A stretch of 22,500 nucleotides of DNA from Nymphaea colorata (taxonomy: Eukaryota; Streptophyta; Magnoliopsida; Nymphaeales; Nymphaeaceae). The stretch is from NCBI RefSeq assembly GCF_008831285.2, contig NC_045140.1:29671459-29693958 (forward strand). The letters run 5' to 3'. Numbering within the stretch: position 1 is the stretch's first letter; each line of letters begins with the position of its first letter. Under the pieces are notes generated by a model. The model made no database searches. It was given only the letters and a program-made list of their open reading frames with translations, and was not told the DNA's origin. The translations under genes and the position numbers were made by a program. Below are positions 1-9,094 of the stretch, one piece after another.

Positions 1-1678
1 ACATTGTATGCAATTTTGAGATTAAGGAATCATTTGTTCGGAATTCTTCTCTCTCCTCTCTCGAGGTCTCTCTCTCCTTCTCGTCTCCCACCTTGCTCAC
101 CCGAGCCTGGCGTCTTCTTCCCCCTCGCGTCCTCTACCTCCAAGGCGCTTCCAATCCCCTCAAATCCTGTCCTTGAAGAGCCAAAGTCCTTAGACACCGG
201 CATAAGGCAGCACGGCATCGGCGGATCTCTTCCTCACGGCGGCGGTCCCTCCCTTGTCCACGGTACATCCCTAGCTTAAAGCAAGTCCGGATTCGGTGCC
301 CTCTTCTTGAACACGAAGAAGTGGAGAGGCTGAAGCTGGAACAAGGAAGATTGAAGGCGCGGTTTACCTCGGCTTCAATATCGACAAAGAGGTTAGTACT
401 TGAGATTTTCGTGTTTTCGCCAAAGTCGTGTTGAGATCGATTGGAACAGCGTTCTTCTTATCTTCTGGGGTCTTCCCTCGGCATACCCGAGGCCTGACTT
501 AGAGGTAACGAAGAAATCTGTTGGAATCAGTCCCTTACACAGTTTGGGGAAACTCCGATTAATCCCCCTTGCTAACACGTTGATCGAATCGAACCGCGAG
601 CCCCACGAGCACGAATTTGTATCATTTATACTCGGTTCAGCCATACAAGACTCTCGGTCCAGAGACTTCATGAACTCAGGAAACAAGGGTTCTGGACACG
701 ATCTGCAAAATTGAGTTGACCCTCGGAATCGCCTCCATCCCAAAGATCAAATAATCAAATTGGAGTGAGTTCTAACGGGTGGAGCTCTAGACCGCACCTT
801 CGCCGGAACTCGGAGATTCCGGCGATCCCTGCTACTCCCGGTCAGTACCATTAATTCCGGCGGAATCAGACCAGAATACCCTCGCCCTCAAGGGTGTTGT
901 TCAGTCTGAAGAAGAGGCAATTTGGACAAAGGGAACGAAGCTAAAACCCTAGCCGCCGCACGTGGAGGATTCGTCTCAGCCTTGCCGCCGGTCGTCGCTA
1001 AGGTTAGTACTCGTATTTCCTTCTTGTCCGTCGATTTCATCCACGTGTCATCATCTCCCCAGCTCCTAACTTCGTAGCACCCTAACCTTCCACGTGTCTC
1101 TGCTCGAGATCGTCCTAGGATCTCGAGTTACCAATCATTTAGGTCAATCCCGTAGCCGCCGCTCCTCCTTGCTTTCTCGCATTCTTCACTAGAGTCAACC
1201 CTAATCCGAGAACGCCTCGGCCCTCTATCCTGCCAGGTGTCAATCATCTGTGCTCCCTCCATCAGCCACCTCAGCCAACCTCTCCCTGCACGATCTAGCT
1301 GGGTCCCACGCGTTTTGACGCAACGCCCAGCTAGCTCCACGCGGTCACCCGATAGCCTCTTACCTTAGCTGTTTTAGGAAATACCGTGCGTGTCGTCATC
1401 ACCTTGCCGCATTCGTTTCCACCTCCTTACCGCGTCAATCCATAGCCTCTCATCTCTCCACGTGGCGTCATCCAAGACTTGTTGAGGATTCTCGAGAGAT
1501 CAAGAGAATCGACCTGGAATTCTGTCCAGGTTCATTCGATTTCAGTTTTCTCCCCTACCATTTAGGCAACTCCTCCTCGCATCTCCTCTACGCGTGATTA
1601 ATTCCGCGTCATCTCTGTCGGTCGTTGATCTTGCCGCGTGGCAAGATCGTGGTGCACCATCTTGGCAAGACCAGCCAA

Positions 1679-1960
1679 GTCAACCGAGTCCTCCTAGGCA
1701 CCCTCTCGCACCTCCCTCGCCGTAGGTCAACCCTTTTGACTGAACCTACCTAGACCAACATCACTTGTCTTAACCTTAGTCAACACTAGGTCATCTCTTC
1801 CACCGAGCCCTCTTAGTTCAAGCTACCCTAGTCGGCTCGAGTCTAGCTCGAGCGTCCCTTGACCCAATCTACCAGGACCCACTCAGCTAGGTCCATTAGT
1901 CAACCACCCACCTTAGTCAACCCTGACCTCACTCGGTCAACATTGACCATATCCGCGGGC
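1679..1960. promoter_or_regulatory. Cluster of TTGAC/GTCAA (W-box-like) motifs in the element 1 LTR
   Basis: About nine TTGAC or GTCAA pentamers fall in roughly 280 bp, where random sequence would give about one or fewer. TTGAC is the core of the WRKY-binding W-box. The copy in the 3' LTR is at 11042-11323, and element 2 has an equivalent cluster at about 15240-15410. The block lies downstream of the presumed TATA box, so it would have to act as an internal enhancer, or it may simply be low-complexity sequence. Function is inferred. Confidence 0.35.
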
Positions 1961-2813
1961 TTAGACCCGACCCAAACCACCTCGCTTAAGCCTCACGTAG
2001 TTAGGTCACCCATTTCGAACCTATTCCCTTAACCTTCTTGGCCAACCTCAACCCGAGCCCACCTTGACTAAATCGGCCTACCTAGTAGAACCCAGCCGAA
2101 CCGAGCCAACCCCAGCCTTAGTTAGGACTAGGCTACGCCGGCTCCCTCCGGCCCCCTTGCCTCGATCGTGACCTTCACCGTTGGCACCCAGCGGCGAGCG
2201 TGACTGAGTCACAACCGAAGGCAGGCAGGTAGGCGCTGTCTTCCCGGCAGCAGCCCCCCTCGGCACACAGGCGTCCCTTCCGGCCCGACAGCGTCTCTCT
2301 CTCCGGCATCGGTCATCGTCCTCAGCGCTGAGCGCGACCCATATCGGTAGCTACACGCGCTGCCCGCATCTCCTCAGACTACATCCGCAAGCATTCCGGC
2401 GCTCGGCTCCTTCCAGGCGGCCCGCCGTTCTGCTTCCACCCGGTAGACGCGCGTCCAGCGACAGCGTGAACTCTCGGCCAGCAGCGAGCGGCCACCCCTT
2501 CAGGCGCGGGGGCCAGGATCTCAGCGGCGAGTTCATCGCCCAACACCATTCGGCCAGCGGATTGAATAGTGCAGCAGGCGAGCGAGGAGGCTCTCCTCAA
2601 CCGGCCTTCTTGAACAGCAAGCTGCAATACCCGAGGGTTGGTTCTCACCTCGGGTGCTTATCCAGCTACGCCAAGGTTTACCTTGGCCGGTAATCCTTTG
2701 ATCCCCCTTGTAGCCGCGGGCGGGAATTTGCTTTTGTTTGTTTTAGGACAGCATCATAGTTGCTTTATGTTTTGCTTTAGCCTTGGCTTCGGCCCTGCTC
2801 CCCCGTGAGGTAC

Positions 2814-2834
2814 CTCGAGGGCACTGTGCCCGAG
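2814..2834. repeat. Conserved palindromic motif in LTR (element 1, 5' copy)
   Basis: GGGCAC-T-GTGCCC flanked by CTCG and CGAG forms an interrupted palindrome. The palindrome and its right flank GACACGACC are identical in element 2, although the LTRs around it have diverged widely. It could be an RNA hairpin, a protein-binding site or part of the transcript-end signals. Function is unknown. Confidence 0.5.
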
Positions 2835-3207
2835 ACACGACCACAAGGAGCGTTACCTCCCTATTTGCTTTTGTTGGGTGTGGTTTGGCCGTTACCAGTG
2901 GTTTGCGTGGTTTGTGAGTGAGTTGCGAGAGAATTAATATTTGTATCGCTCACGTTTGTAAGGCCTCGTCAACCCCCTTAGTTCTTTTGTAGTAGGCTAT
3001 CCATAGTTAGGTTTTGAAGAAAGGGTATCCTCGACTTGTATTCCTTCACCTAACTGGGTTTGCGCCGGGGTCCTGTCCGGCCGGGTAACTTTCTGTAATT
3101 ACTTGTTTAGGATTTTTCGGTTTTAGAATAGGCCTCAAGAAGGTCCTGGGAGGATTAGGATTGCATCGGTCGGATTTTCTTAGGCCAACCGGTGTGGTCC
3201 TAACAAT

Positions 3208-3219
3208 TGGTATCAGAGC
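3208..3219 (+). other. Primer binding site (initiator tRNA-Met), element 1
   Basis: TGGTATCAGAGC is complementary to the 3' end of plant initiator tRNA-Met, the usual primer for minus-strand synthesis in plant Ty3/Gypsy elements. It lies two bases after the CA that ends the 5' LTR, which fixes the LTR boundary at 3205. Confidence 0.95.
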
Positions 3220-3480
3220 GCCTCTTGAGGAATATCCGTCAGTTTGAGCACTTGGACCTTCGCATCGTCGACATCAACGGGCAGTGCCAGCGGATTTCTT
3301 GTGGTTTTCTGATTATTTCAGCGGTCTTCTTTTCAGATTTGGGTTTTCTAGTGTCAGTATAGCAGTCGTAGTCCAGCCACGGTTTCTTTAGTTGCGTAGA
3401 TCTAGGCTTCGCTTGTCCACTCTTGGCAAGTGTAGGGTTGTACTCCTTGTACACCCGAGGGCAGCCAAGCTCGAGGCGCG

Positions 3481-3574
3481 TCACCGAGGCACTAGGAGAG
3501 TGCGGTGATTTAGGCTCTTTGAGCCCGGCCTAGAGCGAAGTGTGATTGCCGAGGCACTTAAGCGAAGTGCGGCA
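3481..3574 (+). ncRNA. Three-hairpin leader structure (candidate packaging/dimerisation signal), element 1
   Basis: Hairpin A: outer stem 3481-3485/3504-3508, a GAG bulge at 3486-3488, inner stem 3489-3493/3499-3503 and loop AGGAG. Hairpin B: 3513-3517/3521-3525 with a three-base loop. Hairpin C repeats the design of A: 3547-3550/3571-3574, GAG bulge 3551-3553, inner stem 3554-3559/3565-3570, loop AAGCG. The same arrangement occurs in the leader of element 2 with different stem sequences but preserved pairing. Position between PBS and gag is where retroelement packaging and dimerisation signals sit; that role is inferred. Confidence 0.65.
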
Positions 3575-3780
3575 TTAGGCGGGCCAACCCGTCTCCCTCG
3601 CCTTAGGTCTCACGCGCGGCAGCTGGAGCATCGGCAGCGTGGACAGAATTAAGAGTGGCAGCTAGTCTTCGAATTGATTTTCAGTTTTAAGAGTGGCAGT
3701 ATAGTCAGTTTTTGGAATTTCGTAGCTAGGATTTACTTAGCATAGTGCATCCTTGGCGCTGGTCCAACCAGATTTTACAA

Positions 3781-5177
3781 ATGGCCAAGTCTAAGAAAAA
3801 CTTGAACCCCGACGAGCCCGTGCTTGAGGAAACCACTTCGGACCCTCAAGAAGTCGCTCATAGGGCTTCCAACATGGAGATGTCCGAGCATACTACTAAC
3901 CGTCTAGGCAACCTTGAGCGGGAATTCGGCCAGTATCGTAGAGACATGGATAAAGCCGAAAACCATAGACGGAGGGATATAGAGAGACAATTCGGCGAAC
4001 TCCACAAAGACTTAGCCGAAATGAGGAGGAACCAACAGAACGAAATGGATGAAGTACGAGCAATGTTTAGGGCTCTAACCTCAAACCAGCAACAAGGCAC
4101 AGAGAGGGCTACTCAGGGCCCGAATACACGCCCAGATAAGGGTAAGGGTTTGTTAGTTGCACCGAACTACCAAACCGACACTGAGGTCGATCCCAATAAC
4201 ATCTCTCATATTGGGACGAGTACAGAAGGAGGTCGACGTAATACCATGGCGCCTCCCCAAAGCAGGCATCAACCGGATGCCTACGATGATAGGACTCCCC
4301 GAGCCCCACGATTTGGACACCATAGCCAAAACCGAGTTGAGATCACGTCCGAAGGGGAGCAAGACGAGTCTCCAGCTCGCCAAAGAAGAGGGTCTCGATT
4401 CCACCAACGGCAAGAAGAGCGACGGACACCCTCAGTCCGATATGAGTTCCCTAAGTTCAATGGTGAACACTTGCGTGAATGGCTCTTCATGGCAGAGCGG
4501 TACTTCTTATGTCACCACGTTCCAGAGGCAGAATGGATTGAGATAGCTACGGCCAACATGACCGGAGAGGCTACAACGCATTATTTGTGGTTTAACCACA
4601 ATAATGAAGAGCAAACCTGGGAAAAGTATAAGGCCAGTCTCCAACTCCAATTTGGGGACTCAACATTCATTGATTACGATGAGGACTTAAAAATTTGGTC
4701 CAGACCACTACCGTGCCAGCCTACAAAAGGCAGTTTGAGCGCCTAGCGAGCATGGTCAGGTGGCCGGAAAAGGCCCTCATCGGCGCTTTTAAAGGAGGCC
4801 TTAGAAATGACATAAAGCGAGAGATGAAAATTCACCGCTTTGAGAAGTTGGAAGAATGCATAGCCATGGCCCGTCTATACGAAGAGAGAATCGAGGAAAG
4901 AAGAGCCGAGAAAAAGGCTCATAAATTTGATAAACAGAGGAAACGAAGCTCCTATCCCTCTGCTTCTCGTAACACCAGAAAGGAGATAGTTCCCTACAAA
5001 AGAGGGAACGAACCACGACCCTACCACAACTCCAATCAAGGGCAAGGCAAGAAACCGCCCCTACGCTACCTCACGCCTCAACAAATTGAGGAATACAGAC
5101 GCAAAGGTCTGTGCTATAGTGTGAGGGTAAATGGGACAAATATCACAAGTGCCCAGCCTACTTTAGGGTACAAGTGA
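3781..5177 (+). pseudogene. gag: gag (capsid/nucleocapsid), broken by two one-base frame changes
   Basis: Gag builds the virus-like particle and binds element RNA. The likely start is the ATG at 3781, with A at -3 and G at +4. Residues about 33-105 are charged and heptad-like, suggesting a coiled coil. A plant retrotransposon gag domain begins near residue 221 (YEFPKFNGE...EWLFMAERYF). The first frame runs to a stop at 4744-4746. Homology switches to the -1 frame at an A5 run (4689-4693) and continues as QFERLASMVRW...EECIAMARLYEERI. A second -1 change at 5115-5119 splits the zinc knuckle: its first Cys (5112) is in one frame, and the second Cys (5120) with the rest (GKW...HKC) is in the pol frame. 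Neither site is a canonical slippery heptamer, so mutation or assembly error is likelier than programmed frameshifting. Ancestrally gag and pol were probably one frame. Confidence 0.85.
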
Positions 5178-8100
5178 TAAGTGATGAGGAGTCCAGCTCG
5201 TGTACAGATAGTGACTCATCCTCCAGCGCTTCCTACGAGTCCAGCTCATCCTCTTCAGAGGAAGAAGTAATTCAAAAGCGCCGAATTAAAAAGACCGAGA
5301 AGAAAAAAGAAATAGCCAAGGAGGAGACTCCCGCCAAGGAAGAGAAACCCACAGAGACCGAGTCTCTTCACTCGATGCAAGACCCAAACAAGCCCAATTC
5401 ATTCCGAGTGTTTGGGAGGATCAACGGCAAGAAGATCCTCATTTTGTTGGACAACGGGGCCACGCGAAACTTCCTAACTGAGGAAGCAGCTAAAAAGTGT
5501 AAGGTGGCCCTCGAATCTAGCTCACCCCAAACAATAGTCGTGGGAGGGGGTCTAAGGCTGAAATGCCTTAACGAAGGGAAGAATATGGAAGTAGTCATCA
5601 AGAAAAAACCCTTCAAAATTGATTTCTTGGTTATTCCACTCGACGGAGTAGATTTGATTCTTGGAATGCCCTGGTTCTTTACCTTGGGTATCATATCATG
5701 GGACGTGAAGAATTTTAGCATGACTTTCACCCCCGACGGAGAAGATGAGCCGATGACCTTACAAGGCATCACGAGCATTACACGTCCCAAGGCTGCCTTA
5801 CGAGCTATAGAGGCAGAACAACCAGCGTGTTGGGTGATGGCACTAGCTACTGATGTGCCATCTAGAGAAGAGCACGAAGAGATTGTGCCTCCACGGATAC
5901 AGTCGGTGTTGGACCGATATGAGGATTTGTTCGAGGAGCCAAAAGGACTACCTCCTCCTCGATCCTACGACCATCGAATCATATTGACTCAAGGGGCCGA
6001 ACCGGTCAACGTGAGGCCCTACAGATATGGGTATAACCAGAAGGCCGAAATAGAGCGTCTGGTTAAAGAGATGTTAGAGAGTGGCATAGTTCAGCCTAGC
6101 AGCAGTCCTTTCTCTTCTCCAGTCTTACTCGTGAAGAAGAAGGATAATACATGGCGCTTTTGTGTTGATTACCGCGCCCTGAACGAAGCCACGGTAAAGG
6201 ACAGGCATCCTATTCCTGTCATCGATGAGTTGTTGGATGAGCTAGCCGGAGCGACCGTATTCTCCAAGATAGACTTGAGAGCAGGCTACCATCAAATCAG
6301 AATGTGTAAGGGTGACGTCCCCAAGACGGCATTCAGGACACATGACGGGCACTACGAATTCCTCGTAATGCCTTTCGGTCTAACTAACACACCGGCAACA
6401 TTTCAAAGATGCATGAACGATGTCTTTCGACAATACCTCCGAGATTTTATATTGGTCTTCTTCGACGACATTCTTATATATAGTCAGACAGAGGAATTGC
6501 ATGAGAAGCACCTTGCAACAGCTCTTCAGGTGCTACGTGATAACCAACTGTATGCAAAACGGTCCAAATGCAGCTTTGGACAACCGAGCATTGGTTATCT
6601 TGGGCACATCATGTGCCAACAAGGGGTTCGGGCAGACCCCGAAAAATTGGATGCCATGCAAAGATGGCCACTGCCTAAGGATCTGAAAGGACTCAGAGGC
6701 TTTCTAGGCCTTACGGGCTACTACAGGCGCTTCATCCAAGGTTATGGGCTAATAGCTCAACCCTTAACCCAGATGTTAAAAAAGGGAGCCTTTCAATGGT
6801 CAGAAAAGGCTAGGGCAGCCTTTGATAAGTTGAAAAATGCCCTTATAACTGCGCCAGTGCTTACCCTACCGGACTTCAACAAACAATTTACAATCGAGAC
6901 AGACGCATGTGATGTTGGAGTCGGTGCCGTCTTAAGTCAAGAAGGCCATCCTATCGCCTATATGTCAAAAGCCCTAACCAGTAGGGCAAAACCTCTTTCT
7001 ACATACGAGAAAGAGCTCTTAGCGATAGTATTGGCAGTTGAAAAGTGGCGGCCTTATCTGATAGGGCACAGATTCGTAGTCAAAACGGACCAGAATTCGT
7101 TAAAATACATGCTCAAACAAAGAGTATCTACGCCTACCCAACAGCGTTGGCTGGCCAAGCTGCTAGGATACGATTTTGAGATTGAGTATAAGAAAGGTCC
7201 GGATAACACAGCGGCAGATTCGCTTTCCCGTTTGACCGAGCAGTTCATGACACTCTCTGTGGTAGAGACGGATATATGGGAACGATTAACCCAAGAGCAA
7301 CAAGAAGACCAAGCATTGAGGCTAATTCGAGCATCAGTAGAACAGAATCCCGGATCTATCCCCTTGTACACGGTCAGAGGGAATCTCTTGTTTAGGAAGA
7401 ATCGCGCAGTGATTTCTCCTAACTCTGGGCTTAAGCAAGAACTCTTGCAACACTTCCATGACACTCCAGCCGCAGGTCATGAGGGGGTTTCAAAAACCCT
7501 TGGTAGAATAAAAGCCCAGTTTTGGTGGCGCGGCATGAAGGCGGACGTACAACGTTACATCAGAAAGTGCGTGGTATGTCAGAGGGAGAAATACGAGGCA
7601 ATCAAGCCTCCAGGTCACTTGAATCCCCTCCCCATACCCACGAAACCATGGACTGATGTAACCATGGATTTCATAGACGCCATGCCCCGCTCTGAAGGCA
7701 AGGAAGCTGTGCTTGTGGTAGTGGATAGACTCACCAAGTATAGCCACTTCGCTCCCTTGCCACGTTCATATCAAGGGCCAATGGTGGCCAGCGTGTACCA
7801 AGAATTTATTGGCAAGCTCCACGGAATGCCACAGTCGGTCGTATGTGACCGTGACTCAATCTTTCTCAGTGCGTTCTGGCAGGAGTATATGAAGTTAATG
7901 GGTACGACGCTTAACTTCAGCACAGCCCACCATCCACAGACAGATGGTCAGAGCGAAATCGTGAACCGGTCTCTAGAGACCTACCTGAGATGCTTCGCGG
8001 GAGAACGACCAAATACATGGGTAAAATTTTTACCATGGGCAGAGTGGTCGTATAACACTAGTCTGCATTCGTCCACGGGCATGACCCCATACGAGGGTGT

Positions 8101-9001
8101 ATACGGGTTCCCTCCTCCTGCTATACCAAGGTACGAAGGAGGCACAGCTGAGGACGACCAAATTGACTGTGAACTGCGCACACGTGAAGAAGTGCTAGAC
8201 GCACTCAAGCAGAATATAGCCAAGGCGCAGAACCGCATGAGACAAGTGTATAATAAAGGTAGGAAAGACCGTGAATTCGAAGTGGGCCAGTATGTGTGGC
8301 TGAAGAGGTTGCCTCTAAAGCAGAGGTCATTGATGGGCCAGCCCTACTCAAAACTGTTGCCTCGCTATTATGGCCCATATCCGGTACTACAAAAGGTAGG
8401 AAAGGCAGCCTACAGGTTAGGCCTTCCAAGAGCAGCTTTAGTACACCCCGTATTCCATGTTACACGGCTTAAGCCGCATCATGGGGATGTACCAACGATG
8501 ATAGAACAGATGCCGGAACAACTGCCAACACCCTACCGTATCTTAAAGCACAGATACGCCCAACGCCAAGGTAGGACGAGGCATGAGGTACTCGTGGAAT
8601 GGGAGGGCCCAGATAAAGGAACTTCTTGGGAAGAGTTCGGGTTAGTAATCCACCGCTTCCCCTCTTCTAGCGCTCGAGGACAAGCGCAATTTAGGGAGGG
8701 GGAATCTGTTACGGACCAATCTCATGGTCCCGACCCAAGGCCGACAGAGCAGGCCGGACCTAGCCGGTTGAAGCGCAAGGCGTCTGAGTTGTGGGCTCAG
8801 ACCATGGAGCACGTCGCCAACTCAACCCAAGATGTTGAAGCAGCACCAACGCAGGTTGCAGCGGGAGGAGTGGGAGGAGCAACCAGGTCCGAAGAGGTGC
8901 TCAAACCGGATAGGCTTCAAGACGTTTCTGAACTAAGTGTTGAACTCACCGAGTTAGTCAAGTTAACCTCTAATGTGAGTCCGGTCAACCTAGACGCTTG
9001 A
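5120..9001 (+). CDS. pol: pol polyprotein: protease, reverse transcriptase, RNase H, integrase, chromodomain
   Basis: One uninterrupted frame from the second zinc-knuckle Cys to TGA at 9001. Numbering here counts the GTG at 5174 as residue 1; that codon is internal, not a start. A Ser/Glu/Lys-rich linker (1-66) precedes a protease with D93 in LLDNGA (DSG or DTG is usual). RT has FSKIDLRAGYHQIRM (D367), EFLVMPFGLTN and FFDDILIYS (D431, D432). RNase H acidic residues are D577, E614, D639, D682. Integrase has a zinc site H762, H769, C799, C802, catalytic D832, D892, E928 with exact D-35-E spacing, and a GPY/F module near 1036-1085. A chromodomain (about 1121-1163, core VLVEWEG...SWEEF) would steer integration to marked chromatin. 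Residues 1178-1275 are encoded inside the 3' LTR. All visible catalytic residues are present, but gag upstream is frame-broken. Confidence 0.95.
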   Translation, partial: CEGKWDKYHKCPAYFRVQVISDEESSSCTDSDSSSSASYESSSSSSEEEVIQKRRIKKTEKKKEIAKEETPAKEEKPTETESLHSMQDPNKPNSFRVFGRINGKKILILLDNGATRNFLTEEAAKKCKVALESSSPQTIVVGGGLRLKCLNEGKNMEVVIKKKPFKIDFLVIPLDGVDLILGMPWFFTLGIISWDVKNFSMTFTPDGEDEPMTLQGITSITRPKAALRAIEAEQPACWVMALATDVPSREEHEEIVPPRIQSVLDRYEDLFEEPKGLPPPRSYDHRIILTQGAEPVNVRPYRYGYNQKAEIERLVKEMLESGIVQPSSSPFSSPVLLVKKKDNTWRFCVDYRALNEATVKDRHPIPVIDELLDELAGATVFSKIDLRAGYHQIRMCKGDVPKTAFRTHDGHYEFLVMPFGLTNTPATFQRCMNDVFRQYLRDFILVFFDDILIYSQTEELHEKHLATALQVLRDNQLYAKRSKCSFGQPSIGYLGHIMCQQGVRADPEKLDAMQRWPLPKDLKGLRGFLGLTGYYRRFIQGYGLIAQPLTQMLKKGAFQWSEKARAAFDKLKNALITAPVLTLPDFNKQFTIETDACDVGVGAVLSQEGHPIAYMSKALTSRAKPLSTYEKELLAIVLAVEKWRPYLIGHRFVVKTDQNSLKYMLKQRVSTPTQQRWLAKLLGYDFEIEYKKGPDNTAADSLSRLTEQFMTLSVVETDIWERLTQEQQEDQALRLIRASVEQNPGSIPLYTVRGNLLFRKNRAVISPNSGLKQELLQHFHDTPAAGHEGVSKTLGRIKAQFWWRGMKADVQRYIRKCVVCQREKYEAIKPPGHLNPLPIPTKPWTDVTMDFIDAMPRSEGKEAVLVVVDRLTKYSHFAPLPRSYQGPMVASVYQEFIGKLHGMPQSVVCDRDSIFLSAFWQEYMKLMGTTLNFSTAHHPQTDGQSEIVNRSLETYLRCFAGERPNTWVKFLPWAEWSYNTSLHSSTGMTPYEGVYGFPPPAIPRYEGGTAEDDQIDCELRTREEVLDALKQNIAKAQNRMRQVYNKGRKDREFEVGQYVWLKRLPLKQRSLMGQPYSKLLPRYYGPYPVLQKVGKAAYRLGLPRAALVHPVFHVTRLKPHHGDVPTMIEQMPEQLPTPYRILKHRYAQRQGRTRHEVLVEWEGPDKGTSWEEFGLVIHRFPSSSARGQAQFREGESVTDQSHGPDPRPTEQAGPSRLKRKASELWAQTMEHVANSTQDVEAAPTQVAAGGVGGATRSEEVLKPDRLQDVSELSVELTELVKLTSNVSPVNLDA
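8693..8704 (+). other. Polypurine tract, element 1
   Basis: AGGGAGGGGGAA followed by TC and then the LTR's TG. This is the plus-strand primer left after RNase H cleavage. It lies inside the pol frame, where it encodes REGE. The matching tract in element 2 has the same spacing and codon phase. Confidence 0.9.
8713..8730. repeat. Inverted repeat at the LTR start, element 1
   Basis: GGACCA (8713-8718) and TGGTCC (8725-8730) are inverted around a 6-base loop, six bases into the LTR. Element 2 has an unrelated-sequence inverted repeat at a similar place (12883-12905). It overlaps coding sequence for the pol tail. It could form an RNA hairpin just downstream of the plus-strand origin; function is inferred. 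Confidence 0.4.
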
Positions 9002-9074
9002 GCCGATTCTAAGACCTAGAATCCTAGGCAATCGGCTAAGTCAAACAGACTTAGCCCATGCGCATCTAACCGAA

Positions 9075-9094
9075 GTGTGGGCGGCAACCCACAC
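9075..9094 (+). ncRNA. U3 hairpin downstream of pol stop, element 1
   Basis: GTGTGGG (9075-9081) pairs with CCCACAC (9088-9094) around loop CGGCAA. In element 2 the aligned hairpin has stem GTGCAGG/CCTGCAC and loop CGGTTA, with two compensatory pair changes. It is followed at once by a nearly invariant block (9095-9128), in which CCCTGGG and CTCAGGG can form a second stem. It would be near the 3' end of genomic RNA. Confidence 0.55.

Larger units (their letters stand above)
1..3205 (+). repeat. 5' LTR of element 1 (partial, lacks first ~656 bp)
   Basis: Identical to the 3' LTR from 9364 to 12568 apart from four substitutions. It ends in CCTAACA, two bases before the PBS. The TATA box of the 3' copy lies about 22 bp left of this copy's first base, so the window begins close to the expected transcription start and nearly all of this stretch would be transcribed leader (R-U5). 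It holds a CT-rich tract just after the expected start (about 44-95), G-box/ABRE-like ACGT motifs, a TTGAC/GTCAA-rich block and a conserved palindrome. The short open frames here are unrelated to known proteins, so I treat the whole stretch as non-coding. Confidence 0.95.

Noticed and set aside
393-743. Open frames of 60-140 codons within the LTRs on both strands, repeated in both LTR copies
   Set aside because: They have no recognisable domains and occur in GC-rich sequence where long chance frames are expected. They repeat simply because the LTRs are duplicated, and overlapping frames exist on both strands.
3745-3780. Gag start upstream at GTG 3745
   Set aside because: A non-ATG start is unnecessary: the ATG at 3781 has a good plant start context and begins a typical gag N-terminus.
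4689-4700. Programmed -1 frameshift within gag
   Set aside because: The bases in zero frame do not form an X XXY YYZ heptamer and the site is inside the capsid-like region, where no known family shifts. A second -1 change in the zinc knuckle argues for mutation or error.
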